From positions 248,001-312,000 of the forward strand of contig CBDBEU010000005.1 of the NCBI GenBank assembly GCA_965204565.1: a DNA stretch of 64,000 nt, read 5' to 3'. Source of the DNA: CBDBEU01 sp965204565 (GTDB taxonomy: Bacteria > Pseudomonadota > Alphaproteobacteria > Rhizobiales > TMED25). Both the position numbers and the translations under genes were made by a program. Shown here one piece after another: positions 18,440-27,947 of this stretch; position 1 is the stretch's first letter, and every line of letters starts with the position of its first letter. Below the pieces are notes generated by a model that did not search any database, was not told the origin of the DNA, and saw nothing but the letters and a program-made list of their open reading frames with translations.

Positions 18440-18822
18440 CAGGGGTCTGCAGGGTGTCCAGGTGCCGGTTGATGAGTGGCTCGTCGAGCTGCGCAATGGA
18501 TCGAGCGTATGCCTGGTTTTTTTCATGGGCGCCCGGTTTTGCTGGACGTTTCCGGGCTTGAGTTGACGGCAGAGCGCTTTGCCAGCCTGATTGCAGCGCT
18601 CGCCGGGCTGAATGTTCAGCTGATGGGGGTGGAGGGTGCAGACAAGTCCTGGCTGGGCCCGGGCATGCCGCCGGCTCTGGACGGCGATATGCCCGCTTCG
18701 CACGAGCCGACCTCAAGCGAGGAACTCACCATACATCCGCCGCCTCCGGCGCAAGCACAATCACTGAACATTGACGAGCCTGTGCGCCCAAGCCAGTCGG
18801 TTACCCATCCGCAAGGAAGCCG
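18440..18822 (+). pseudogene. minC: minC fragment (septum-site determining protein)
   Basis: PVDEWLVEL in one frame and then, after a shift near 18500, MPGFFHGRPVLLDVSGLEL, GVEGADKSWLGPGMPPALDG and the linker ending EPVRPSQSV. These are the N-terminal domain and linker of MinC. The start and the whole C-terminal beta-helix domain that binds MinD are missing, and no minD or minE follows. It is a displaced remnant bordered by IS debris. Confidence 0.78.
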
Positions 18823-18912
18823 CATCGGAGATTTTTCCTTGAAGCCTTCGGGCCGGGCGTCGACGGCAAGAGCCGGATACCGATCTTCGAGCCTGGCAGG
18901 GTGCAGCCAGTC

Positions 18913-19629
18913 TTACAATTCAATGGTGCGGGGAAGATTCTCGACATCTCCATAGTTCGCGATAGTTTCAGCCAGATCGGCCGGGCCGGTTTTCTGCGTC
19001 AGTTCCTTCAGTTGATGGTCGCAAATTCCCAGATAAACGGTCAGGCCCGGGTATTCTTCCCGAATCCGCTCATACCGCATGATGTACGCGGACGGGAACC
19101 GGTCTTTCAGATTTTTGAGCTTGGTTAGCTGCCCACTTCGGAAGCGCTCCAACTGTTCAGGATCGATAGTGATCTGCCGGGTATCCCGCACTATCTCCTC
19201 ACCGACAAGGGAGTATCTGACGCGATTTTGGGCCAGTCGTTCACAACTTGCGTAGACAGCCAGTTGGTCTTCGCGATATAGAATGACCGGTAGAATGTTC
19301 TCATTGTAGAAATAGTCTAGGTACGTTTCCTTGTGAGGCGAATAGAAGATGTCTTCGAGAACCATTTTGAAGCCGACATGACTTGCCTCAATCGGCCAGA
19401 TGTGTTCTTCCAAAAATTTTATGGGATCGACGTCCCGTTCGGTGCGCCATTCTCTTATTTGTTTTCTGGGGTAAATTTTCAGTTTTTCTTCCTTAGGGAC
19501 CAGACCTTCAATCCCCGCCATGCTTAGAACTTCATCATGGCAGACCACATTCCGACAGGAATTGAGACTGAGCACCAACATGGTCGAGCCGGAGCGAGCC
19601 TGGCTGAATATCACAAAGCGGGAATACAT
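18913..19629 (-). CDS. Sulfotransferase family protein (Stf0-like)
   Basis: 238 residues. The N-terminus RFVIFSQARSGSTMLVLSLN contains the 5'-phosphosulfate-binding loop (QARSGST) of PAPS-dependent sulfotransferases. A second region, HVGFKMVLEDIF, and ILYREDQLAVYAS resemble the 3'-phosphate region of Stf0-type enzymes. It would transfer sulfate from PAPS to a glycan or other acceptor. It is AT-richer than the core genes and lies between a minC fragment and a broken efflux gene. Confidence 0.72.
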   Translation of the reverse strand: MYSRFVIFSQARSGSTMLVLSLNSCRNVVCHDEVLSMAGIEGLVPKEEKLKIYPRKQIREWRTERDVDPIKFLEEHIWPIEASHVGFKMVLEDIFYSPHKETYLDYFYNENILPVILYREDQLAVYASCERLAQNRVRYSLVGEEIVRDTRQITIDPEQLERFRSGQLTKLKNLKDRFPSAYIMRYERIREEYPGLTVYLGICDHQLKELTQKTGPADLAETIANYGDVENLPRTIEL

Positions 19630-19820
19630 AGTCCAACATCACTATCGGCAAACTCTGATTGGGGCAACAGTTACATTCGCGCCGGGTTCGGCCTTTCAGA
19701 GCGGGTTTTCCCGAGCGGTTCGCGGCGGCGGTGCCGGTGTGCCGGATTCCCCGATCGTGCGCCCGGCCCGCGGGAGACGCTCGGTATCGAAGCATGGTAC
19801 GCGCTTTGTTTCCTCGTTGC

Positions 19821-20474
19821 TCACCCGCCACCATTCGCGCTCAATCCCTCGTCCTCCACCCGTCCCTCGCGCATTTCAGCCAGCGCTTGGCGGATGATCA
19901 GCCACGATGAGTTGAGGAACAGCGAGGCCATCAGGGCGGCGACCACAAGGTCGGGCCAGCCGCTTTGCGTCGCCCACACAAGCCCCGCCGCCAGCATCAC
20001 CGCAAGATTGCCGATCGCGTCATTGCGGCTGCACAGCCATACCGAGCGCACATTGGCATCGCCATCGCGGTCGTGCAGCGGCAGCACGTTCGCCAGATTG
20101 GCAACAAGGGCGAGAAAGCCGACCGCGCCCATGATTTCCGCGCGCGGCAGGCCGGGGATCAGCAGCTGATAGACGGTGAATGCCCAGCACCCACAGGCCC
20201 ATGGCGCCAAGGCTGACGCCCTTGATCGATGCTGCGTTCGAGTGCGCGCGCACCGATATGCCGATCACATAAAGGCTGAGGCCATAGGTCATCGAATCGC
20301 CGAGAAAATCGAGCGCGTCGGCCTGCAACGCCTGCGAGCCGGCAAGTGCGCCGGCGGTCGTCTCGGTGATGAACATCGCGGCATTGATGGCGATCACCGC
20401 CCACAGGGCGCGCTTGAAGCCCGCCGACACACGCCGGCGAATTTGTGCTCACTCTCGCAGCAATGACCGGCCAT
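19821..20474 (-). pseudogene. Cation diffusion facilitator (CzcD-like), two frameshifts
   Basis: The start at 20474 gives MAGHCCESEHKFAG. After a GTGT slip near 20432 the frame continues as GFKRALWAVIAINAAMFITE and LQADALDFLGDSMTYGLSLY, with the HxxxD-like metal site replaced by DALDFLGDS as in other CDF proteins. A second shift near 20190 leads to FTVYQLLIPGLPRAE and SRNDAIGNLAVMLAAG. Each half is convincing, but the product cannot be made in one piece. It follows a metal uptake operon on the same strand. Confidence 0.8.
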
Positions 20475-20565
20475 CAAGTGCTCGCTTCTGCTGGCGCCGT
20501 GCAGGATGTCATCAGGCAAATATCATACCGGCGGGCGGCATCGGCAAGGCCCTTGGCGCACAGCT

Positions 20566-21501
20566 TTAGCTTTGGGCCGGCTCGCCCGGCGTGCCGATGC
20601 GCGAGCGATGCGGAGCGGCGAGGCACGTAATGCCCAAAATGACGCCCGACACGGTGGCGATCATGCCCGCCGCGCTCACCGCATGTTCGCCGCCAAGCCA
20701 CAACGGCCCGTATCCGGCCAGCACATAGCCGCCAAGGGCCGAGGCGATGGCGAACATGATGCTCCAGATGACCTGCATCTCAAGCCGCGTGGTCATCAGC
20801 CGCGCGGCGGCCGGTGGGCAGATGAACATGGCAATGACAATGATCGAGCCGACCGCATCGAAGGCGGCAACCGCGGCAATCGCGGCGGTGACCACCAACC
20901 CGAAACTCAATGCCGCTGTCGGAATGCCGACCGTGCCGGCAAAGCCTTCATCGAAGGTCGAGATCTTCAATGGTCGCCAGAACACCAGCATCGCGGTGGT
21001 GATCAGCAATGCCGCCACCGCCATGCGGATCAACTCCGGCGGCAGCTTGGCCAGCGCGCGCGCATCGTTGAGCGAGCCCCAGCCATCGGCGGCAAACCAG
21101 ATCAGGCTTTCAAGGTTGCCGTAAAGCGCGTGCTGCACATCGAGATGCACCCGGCTGGTATCGCTTTGCTCAAGCAGCAGCATGCCGCCGGCAAACAGCG
21201 CGGTGAAGGTGACGCCCATCGCCGCCCCCGGCTCGATCCTGCCAAGCCGCTTGATCGTCTCAATGAGGATCACCGCGATCACCGCGGCAGCGCCGGCACC
21301 AATCATCATCGGCCAGGTTGAAATGGTTCCGGTCACCAGAAAGGCAACGACAATGCCGGGCATCGCCACATGGCTGATGGCATCGCCGGTCAGTGCCTGA
21401 CGCCTGAGAATCAGGAAATTGCCGGGCAGCGCGCAGGCAATCGCCGCCAGCATGCCGATCAGCATCGGCGTGAGATCGAGCTGGACGAATTCCGCGCCCA
21501 T
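20566..21501 (-). CDS. Metal ABC transporter permease (MntD/SitD-like)
   Basis: 311 residues with about eight hydrophobic segments of the ABC-3 family (GDAISHVAMPGIVVAFL near the N-terminus, FDEGFAGTVGIPT in the middle). It starts in the stop of the upstream permease (TGATG overlap). Together with the next three genes it forms a Mn/Zn/Fe uptake system in the inner membrane; two permeases form the channel. Confidence 0.9.
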   Translation of the reverse strand: MGAEFVQLDLTPMLIGMLAAIACALPGNFLILRRQALTGDAISHVAMPGIVVAFLVTGTISTWPMMIGAGAAAVIAVILIETIKRLGRIEPGAAMGVTFTALFAGGMLLLEQSDTSRVHLDVQHALYGNLESLIWFAADGWGSLNDARALAKLPPELIRMAVAALLITTAMLVFWRPLKISTFDEGFAGTVGIPTAALSFGLVVTAAIAAVAAFDAVGSIIVIAMFICPPAAARLMTTRLEMQVIWSIMFAIASALGGYVLAGYGPLWLGGEHAVSAAGMIATVSGVILGITCLAAPHRSRIGTPGEPAQS

Positions 21502-22721
21502 CACGCAGCTCCCCCGGCAGGTACAGAGCCACCGATTGCGCGGTCGATCTCGTCGATTTCGTCACCGGTGAGCACCGTCTCGATCGGCGTCAGGCCGTCA
21601 TACTGGCTGGAGATTTCCTCGTAATTGTGGATCTGGCGCGCCACCTCCCAGCGCTTTTCATCGCGCAGCGCCTGCGCCGCCTGGGCGCGTCCCTCATTTG
21701 TTGCCACCCCGTCGGGCCGGATCAGGCCCTCGCGCCTCAGCACCGTCAGGGTCAGCTGATCGAGGATCGGCTCGCCATGGGCAAGCGCCACCAGTCCCTG
21801 ACGGCGATGAACGCGCAACTGAAACCGCCGCCGGCGCGCGAAGGCGGCAAGCACCCCTCGGTTGGGCGCAATCATCAGCGAGACGATGAAGATTGCAAAA
21901 CACACCAGAACGATGATCGGTCCGGTTGGGATCGATGGCGCGGACGCCGACAGCGCCGCGCCGACATAGCCCGAAATGCCGCCGATGAGGCCGCCAATCC
22001 AGATCACCCGATGGGTCAGATTGGTCCAGAACCTAGCGGTCACCGGCGGGATGATCAGCATGGCGACAATCAGGATGAGGCCCACCACCTTGAGCCCGAT
22101 CACGGTGACCGCCATCACCAGCCCCATCATCGTCAGATCGAGCGCGCGTGCATTCAGCCCCGAGGCCAGCGCATAATCCGGATCGAACGCCACCAGCGTC
22201 ATCGGCCGGCGCAGCGCAATCACAGCGCCCAGCGACAGTGCCCCGCCAATAGCGATGACAATCGCATCCTGAAACAGCATGCCGGCGGTGGAGCCAAGCA
22301 GAAAACTCTCAAGCCCGGCCTGCTTGCCGCCGGACATGGTCTGAATCACGGTCAGGAGCACGATGCCGAAGCCGAAAAACACCGACAATACCGCGCCGAT
22401 GGCGGCATCCTCGGCAAGCCTGGTGTGCCGCGTGATCCAATCGACAATCACAAGGCCAAGCCCTGCCGTGATCGCCGAGCCGGCGAGCAGTCCGACGAGA
22501 TTGCGCCCGTCACCGCCCAGGCTGACCATCCAGATAAAGGCCAGCCCGACGCCCGGCAGCGTCGCGTGCGCCACCGCATCGCTCACCAGCGCGCGCTTGC
22601 GTAAAAACAGGAAGGTGCCGCCGCTGCCCGCGGCAACGCCTAAAAGCCCCGCGCCAATTGCCACCAGCGCGGCATTGTAACCGGACTGGAGGGTGAGCGC
22701 GTTTTGTAACGCTTCAAGCAC
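21501..22721 (-). CDS. Metal ABC transporter permease with C-terminal HTH-like domain (MntC-like)
   Basis: 406 residues, about 120 more than a plain ABC-3 permease. The membrane part (residues 1 to about 285) contains SDAVAHATLPGVGLAF and FDPDYALASGLNARALD. The extension (HRRQGLVALAHGEPI then LRREGLIRPDGVATNEGRAQA) looks like the winged-helix part of DtxR/MntR-type regulators, a fusion known in SitC/MntC-type permeases. The overlap with the next permease indicates coupling. Confidence 0.9.
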   Translation of the reverse strand: MLEALQNALTLQSGYNAALVAIGAGLLGVAAGSGGTFLFLRKRALVSDAVAHATLPGVGLAFIWMVSLGGDGRNLVGLLAGSAITAGLGLVIVDWITRHTRLAEDAAIGAVLSVFFGFGIVLLTVIQTMSGGKQAGLESFLLGSTAGMLFQDAIVIAIGGALSLGAVIALRRPMTLVAFDPDYALASGLNARALDLTMMGLVMAVTVIGLKVVGLILIVAMLIIPPVTARFWTNLTHRVIWIGGLIGGISGYVGAALSASAPSIPTGPIIVLVCFAIFIVSLMIAPNRGVLAAFARRRRFQLRVHRRQGLVALAHGEPILDQLTLTVLRREGLIRPDGVATNEGRAQAAQALRDEKRWEVARQIHNYEEISSQYDGLTPIETVLTGDEIDEIDRAIGGSVPAGGAA

Positions 22722-22727
22722 GGAAAA

Positions 22728-23543
22728 TCAGGCGCCCGGTAGCTTCAACTGGTCGATATGGGCCGTCGCCAGCCGCCCGCCATAGGTCGCCTGCAGGTTT
22801 TCTCCGGTAAAAGTCTGCGCCACCGGTCCCTCGGCGATCTTGCGCACATTGATCAGCAAAATCTCATCGAAATAATCGGCCACCGTTGCCAGATCATGGT
22901 GCACGCACACCACCGTGCGGTGTTCGCTCTTGAGCGATTTCAGGACATCGATGATCGCCTTTTCAGTGGCAGCGTCGACACCGGCAAACGGCTCGTCGAG
23001 AAGATAAAGATCAGCATTCTGGGCCAGCGCCCTGGAAAGGAACACGCGCTGCTGCTGGCCGCCGGAAAGCTGGCCGATCTGGCGGTCGGCGAAATCGGCC
23101 ATGCCGACCCGCTCAAGGCAGGCGAGCGCCTTTTCACGGTGCTCGCGCCGCACCAGCCGCAACAGGCCGAGATCGCAGTAGAGCCCCATCATCACCACAT
23201 CAAAGACCCGGGTCGGAAAATCCCAGTCGACCGAGGCGCGCTGCGGCACATAGGAGATACGCTGGCGCACCTGCTCGATCGGCCGGCCGAACACACTGAC
23301 CTCGCCGGAAAGGCGCGGAACAATGCCGAGAACGCCCTTCAAAAGCGTCGACTTGCCGGCGCCATTGGGGCCGATGATCGCCATCATGCATTCCGGCCTG
23401 ACCGTGGCATCGACCGAAAACATCGCTGGCTTTTCGCCGTAGGAAACCGTCAGGCCGCGTACCACAAGCGGAATATTGACCGGAATATCGGCGGCGACTT
23501 CCTCGCCGTCTGTGGCGATCAGTTCGACGGCTGATGTGCTCAT
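22728..23543 (-). CDS. Metal ABC transporter ATP-binding protein (MntB/SitB-like)
   Basis: 271 residues. Walker A GPNGAGKST, Q-loop VPQRASVDWDFP (typical of Zn/Mn ABC ATPases), signature LSGGQQQR, Walker B LYLLDEPFAGVD and switch VHHDL. An AGAGGAAC ribosome-binding site precedes the ATG. It energises the two permeases encoded just downstream. Confidence 0.93.
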   Translation of the reverse strand: MSTSAVELIATDGEEVAADIPVNIPLVVRGLTVSYGEKPAMFSVDATVRPECMMAIIGPNGAGKSTLLKGVLGIVPRLSGEVSVFGRPIEQVRQRISYVPQRASVDWDFPTRVFDVVMMGLYCDLGLLRLVRREHREKALACLERVGMADFADRQIGQLSGGQQQRVFLSRALAQNADLYLLDEPFAGVDAATEKAIIDVLKSLKSEHRTVVCVHHDLATVADYFDEILLINVRKIAEGPVAQTFTGENLQATYGGRLATAHIDQLKLPGA

Positions 23544-23557
23544 TGAGTAGCGTTCCT

Positions 23558-24547
23558 CTAATGCCGTGATGCCAGCTTGCCGTGCATGCCCTGCTCTGGC
23601 GCTTCGCCGCCAAGGGCGCGTGAGATGGTGGTGGCGTTGTGATCGATCATGCCGAGATAGGTGCCCTCATAGGTGCCTTCCTCGCCCATCGCGTCGGAGA
23701 ACAGCTCGCCACCGATCACCACCTCATGGCCTTGCGCCGCGGCGCCTTCGATCAGCGCGCGGATATTGCGGTCCGACACCGAGGACTCGACGAACACGGC
23801 CTTCAGTTTGCGCTCAACCAGCATATTGACCAGCTCCGAGATACGGTTGAGACCCGCCTCGCTTTCGGTCGAAATGCCCTGAATGCCGAGAACTTCAAGA
23901 CCGTAGACCTCACCGAAATATTTGAACGCGTCATGGGCGGTGACAAGAACGCGGGCCTGTTGCGGCACCGAAGACATGATCTTGTCCGCATAGGACGCAA
24001 GCTCCGTCACCTCGGCAAGATGCCGCTCGGTATTGGCGTTGAGTGTGGCTGCCTCTTGCGGCAGCCGGTCGGTCAGCGCATCGCGCACGGCCTCCACCAC
24101 CAGCACCCACCTGTTGGGGGCCATCCACACATGCGGATCGTGATTGTTTTCATAAATGTCGTGGCCAAGCAGAAGGTCTTTGGGCAAGGTTTCGGCGACT
24201 GCGACGACGTTCTGCTTGTCAGCCAGATCGTGCATGAATTCCTCCATCTGGGCTTCCAGATAAAGGCCATGCCACAACACCAGATCGGCGCGCGTCAGCG
24301 CTGCGATATCGGTGCGGGTCTGGCGGTAGGCATGAGGATCGACGCCCGGCCCCATCAGGGCGCGCACCTCGACCAGATCTCCGCCCACCTGGCGCGCCGC
24401 ATCGGCGATCATGCCGGTAGTGGCGACGATCTTGAACTTTTCAGCTTCGGCCGATGCCGCCTGTTGCACGCCAAGGCTGGCGGCGAGCACCACAATTGCG
24501 GCTTTCAGGGCAAGGCAAGAGCGTTTGAGCAGATCGATCGCAGACAT
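23558..24547 (-). CDS. Metal ABC transporter substrate-binding protein (MntA/SitA-like)
   Basis: 329 residues from the ATG at 24547 (24565 is possible). The signal peptide ends near QQAASAEAEK. The cluster A-I fold shows metal ligands in DPHAYRQTRTD (His), HDPHVWMAP (His), the glutamate of GISTESEAG and the Asp of MIDHNATT. There is no long His-rich loop as in zinc-specific ZnuA, which together with two permeases favours Mn(II)/Fe(II) over Zn(II). First gene of the operon; its promoter region carries two inverted repeats. Confidence 0.9.
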   Translation of the reverse strand: MSAIDLLKRSCLALKAAIVVLAASLGVQQAASAEAEKFKIVATTGMIADAARQVGGDLVEVRALMGPGVDPHAYRQTRTDIAALTRADLVLWHGLYLEAQMEEFMHDLADKQNVVAVAETLPKDLLLGHDIYENNHDPHVWMAPNRWVLVVEAVRDALTDRLPQEAATLNANTERHLAEVTELASYADKIMSSVPQQARVLVTAHDAFKYFGEVYGLEVLGIQGISTESEAGLNRISELVNMLVERKLKAVFVESSVSDRNIRALIEGAAAQGHEVVIGGELFSDAMGEEGTYEGTYLGMIDHNATTISRALGGEAPEQGMHGKLASRH

Positions 24548-24602
24548 GTTGGAACACCGTACCATCGTCAACAGAACACATGTGTCAGATACTCTTGCAT
24601 AT

Positions 24603-24646
24603 GCGAAACATTCGCGTCTTGTCAATGCAAATGAGAACTATTCGCA
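24603..24646. promoter_or_regulatory. Candidate Fur/Mur-type operators upstream of the metal-uptake operon
   Basis: Two inverted repeats lie 56-99 bp before the SBP start: GCGAA-ACA-TTCGC (24603-24615) and TGCAAAT-N7-ATTCGCA (24626-24646). TGC(A/G)AAT half-sites with an AATGAGAA core resemble binding sites of Fur-family metal sensors (Mur in Hyphomicrobiales). Repression by metal-loaded Mur or Fur is inferred. Confidence 0.55.
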
Positions 24647-24792
24647 AACCTAACTGTCGCCTTCCGACGGGTTTCTGGCCTGTCACGGCGGCAGCGGTGC
24701 AGGGGGGACGTGAGCCGATCCGGCCCGCGCGCGCTGAGCGCCATGATCGGCAGCGTCAAGGCGCCGGTGCCGCACCGGCCAGCCGCCAACCT

Positions 24793-25572
24793 TCACGCCG
24801 CCGGTGCGGTGCGCAAATGGATATCGATCGATGTCTCCGTGATCGCAGCCCCGGTCCGGCCGCGTTCTTCTTCCAGCAGCACATCAAGGCTCGGCCACAG
24901 GCCGGTCTGGAGAATGCGCGCCTCCGCCACCTGATGATCGTATGAAAGCCGCGCATGGCTGATGCACGGCCCATAGGTGCCGCCGCCGGTGATCAGCGCA
25001 TACCAGGTGCGGCAATCTCCATCATTGGCCGGAAGGCCGACGGCGCCGGCATTGTGCCAAGCCCCGCCCGCAAGGCGCTGGGTAAACGGCAGCCCGCTAT
25101 GGCCGGTAAGCACGATATCCGCAGCTGTGGCCGCCAGGGTATTTTCCTTCTGCAATGCGGCGTTGAGCCGAATACAAAGCGGTTATTGCTGTCATGCACG
25201 GTGTGCAGCGCGGTGACCCGCCAGCCCTCGAAGGTAAAATTGATGCGCTCGGGCGGCGCCCCCATCCACGCCCGCGCACCCTCATCGAGCTCGGCGCGCG
25301 CATGGGCATACCAGCGCTGTGACAGGGCATCGCACAGGCTTCCACTCTCAAACCCGCATCCGCAATTGTCCTCATCCGCCGCCAGTTGTGTCTCGCAATT
25401 GCCCGCCACGACGGGGATGCTCCCAATCCCTGATTTCGGCAATGCAAGGCGCCGGGTCGCCACAATAGGCGGCAATGTCGCCGGTACAGATGCACTGGCC
25501 GGGTCGAACACCAAGGCGGTCCGCCTCTTGGCGCAGCGCCCTTAGCGCTTGAAGATTATTGGTAAATACCAT
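24793..25572 (-). pseudogene. Metallophosphoesterase family protein, truncated and frameshifted
   Basis: Three pieces in different frames: NLQALRALRQEADRLG with CTGDIAAYCGDPAPC (the GD metal site); VVAGNCETQLAADEDNCGCG (GNCE motif) with a TALHTVHDS segment; and ADIVLTGHSGLPFTQ (GHS/TH motif) with GAVGLPANDGDCR. They match the YfcE/DUF-type metallophosphatases that keep these motifs. The first DxH motif is missing at the truncated 5' end, next to an AT-rich block. Non-functional. Confidence 0.75.
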
Positions 25573-25640
25573 TACTAACTAAAAGAGGGTGAAGGTTAAA
25601 TTTTAATTCCCCATTTAAAGGAGTAGGGACCACTGAACAC
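25573..25640. other. AT-rich junction between two broken genes
   Basis: About 65 bp of AT-rich DNA unlike its surroundings lies exactly where the metallophosphatase fragment loses its 5' end. No gene or inverted repeat was recognised; it may be a scar of a lost insertion. Confidence 0.4.
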
Positions 25641-25659
25641 CAGAACCGTGCCGGCAAAC

Positions 25660-27044
25660 TCACCCATCACCGCCGCCACCGGCTGTTTGCGGCTGTGCCT
25701 GCGGCGTCTCGACCGGCATCCCGCCTTGCCGGCCAATGACAAAGGCGATGAAGCCCGCCGCCAGTACCGCCGCGGTGATCACCAGCAGCTTTGTGTATTT
25801 GTGCTCAAACCCGGTGAGCGATCCGACAATGGTGATGTAACCGCTGCTTTCAAGAAAATAGGCGCCCGCAGCACACATCGCCGCACCAAAGGCTGCGGCA
25901 TAGGCGAGCGGGCTGACCCGCCAGCCGCCCCAGATGCACAGCACCACGACCGGGGTGAGAAACACCGAGGCCGTGCCGCTGACTGCAACAGCGGCAAACA
26001 GATCATCGCTGCCGACCAGCAGCATCGCCAGCCCCGCGCCCATGAACATCACCATCGACCAGCGGCCATTGATCAGCGTCGGGCGCGCCATGCGCATATT
26101 GACGACAGTGAGTTTGGCGGCGCTCGACAGTGTTGAATCGAGCGTTGAGACCGCTGACAGGAACAGCGCCACATTGACCAGTATCAGCGAGCCGGACGCC
26201 AGCAGTCGCGACAACGTGCCCATCAGTTCCTCGCCCTCGAGCTTGCCAAGGGCCCGCATAAACGCCGACCACGCCGAAGGCGATGATTAAAACAAGGCTC
26301 AGCCAGCCGGCATGAAAAAAGCTGAGGCGCGTGGTGCGCCGGTCGGCGAGAAAGCCCCGGTCCATCATCACTGGATCGTGCAGCGGGTAGCTCCAGATCT
26401 GTAACAGTGCCACTTGCAGCAACACCCAGCCGGGCGCTTCAAAGCTGGGTGAGCTGGCGGCGATCCCGGATAGAAAGCCCTGGGCAATTGCGGTCCGGGA
26501 GATCAGCACCGCCAGTACCGCGATCAGCACGCTGGCCTGAAACACATTCGTGCACAGCGAGGCCCTGAGACCGCACAGCATCGAATAGCCAAGCGTCAAG
26601 ACCACAATCGCCCCGATGGTCAGCATATAGGCCTCAGACCCGCGCGGCCCGAATACAATGCCGATCACCAGAAGGTTGGCAAGAATCTCGCTGATCAGGC
26701 GAAGCCCGACGACAAAATGATAGCAATGGGTGCCAAGCCGTCCGAACTGCGCCGCCAGATAGGACTGCACCGCTAATCCGCGCGCCGACGAAGAACGACA
26801 GAAAATAGGCGGCATAGGCGAAAATCCCGGCAATACCTTAGAAATAGCCGAGCACGCCGGTATTCAGCAGCGAGCGCGCGAATATCCAGGTGGTGACCTG
26901 CGACATCACCAGCGTCCACAGGTCCGGCGGTTGCAGCGTTTCGCTGGTGCCGTGAAAAAAGCCCTCCACCGTGCGCACCTTGGGTGAGAGCACATAGCTG
27001 ACCGCGGTAATCGCGATCATCGAGGTGAGTAAAATTGGCTCCAT
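25660..27044 (-). pseudogene. Sodium:solute symporter family protein, broken
   Basis: Begins at 27044 with MEPILLTSMIAITAVSYVL and MSQVTTWIFARSLLNTG, then an in-frame TAA near 26838. The protein continues as IFAYAAYFLSFFVGARI, and after a shift as LAAQFGRLGTHCYHFVVGLR and IWSYPLHDPVMMDRGF. After a further shift near 26270 it reads FLSAVSTLDSTLSSAAKL (SSS signature region) and ends in a Gly-rich tail. About 12 transmembrane segments would result if restored. Substrate unknown. Confidence 0.82.
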
Positions 27045-27244
27045 GGGGTATGGGCCTTGGCAGGAGATGCAGCCCGGCGCGTCCATGAGGAGAGATTGTG
27101 GCGCACCGGGGCGGTAACGATAGTGTGCACGCGATCTCTAACAGCTTGGAAATGAAGTCAATTCACATTCCAGAGATCACAATGGGGCCGGCTGGGGCTG
27201 CGGCAGTGCGCCGGATTTTGTCAATCTGCGCCGACACTTAAGAT

Positions 27245-27269
27245 GCAAAATTATATTGCGTTGCAAAAT
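27245..27269. promoter_or_regulatory. Possible PhaR-type operator upstream of the phasin gene
   Basis: The heptamer GCAAAAT occurs at 27245 and 27263 (18 bp apart), and TTGC-GTT-GCAA is an inverted repeat at 27256-27266, about 100 bp before the phasin start. TGC/GCA-rich sites are used by the PHB-sensing repressor PhaR in alphaproteobacteria; the assignment is by analogy. Confidence 0.35.
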
Positions 27270-27366
27270 AAATCGGACTATATATCTTGTCATACGAACC
27301 AATTGAAGCGCGTCGGGAATGCGGCATTTGCCAAAGCGGCGCGCAGCCACCACGGGGAACAGACAA

Positions 27367-27885
27367 GTGACCACAACATCCCAGGAAAAGACCAGCAACG
27401 CAGCCAGAAAAGCCAACAATACCATGGATGAAGCCGTTGCTTCGGCAACGGCGCAGGCCGAGGAAATGGTTAGCCATTTCGAGCTTCCCGAGATCGTTCG
27501 CGACATGGCCGAACGCGGCATCGAGCAGACGCGCGAAGCCTATGGCAAGATGCGTGATGCAGCGCAACAGGCGACCGCCATCCTGGAAGAGTCCACCTCC
27601 AAGGCGAGCGAGACCGCAACCGCATTCAATCTCAAGAACGTCGATTATGCCGAGGCCAATGTCGAGGCCGGTTTTGAGCTTGCCCGCAAGCTGTTCGAGA
27701 CTCGCGACCCGGCCAAGACGGTTGAGCTGCAGCTCGCCTTTGCCCGCAAGCAGGCCGAGGCGTTCAACACCCATGTCAAGGAAATGGGCGCCTTCGCCAC
27801 CAAGAACACCCCGGCCATGGGCGAGGCGTTCAATACCCAGTTCACCAAGTATTTTGAGCAGTTCCGGGCCGGCTTCACCGCCTGA
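27367..27885 (+). CDS. Phasin family protein (PHB granule-associated)
   Basis: 172 residues from the GTG at 27367, which is preceded by GGGGAAC; ATG 27424 is the alternative. It is a largely helical, Ala/Glu/Lys-rich protein with the Phasin_2 pattern (ELPEIVRDMAERGIEQTREA, then NVEAGFELARKLFETRDPAK and LQLAFARKQAEAF). It coats polyhydroxybutyrate granules. Followed by a strong hairpin terminator. A PhaR-like operator candidate lies upstream. Confidence 0.92.
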   Translation: MTTTSQEKTSNAARKANNTMDEAVASATAQAEEMVSHFELPEIVRDMAERGIEQTREAYGKMRDAAQQATAILEESTSKASETATAFNLKNVDYAEANVEAGFELARKLFETRDPAKTVELQLAFARKQAEAFNTHVKEMGAFATKNTPAMGEAFNTQFTKYFEQFRAGFTA

Positions 27886-27907
27886 GCCTTCGTGAACTGA
27901 TCAACGG

Positions 27908-27944
27908 CCGGCAACGCTATCCTCCCGGCGTTGCCGGTCTTTTT
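27908..27944 (+). terminator. Rho-independent terminator after the phasin gene
   Basis: Perfect 10-bp stem CCGGCAACGC / GCGTTGCCGG with a 10-nt loop followed by TCTTTTTG. It sits between the convergent phasin and recD2 genes. Confidence 0.9.
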
Positions 27945-27947
27945 GTT

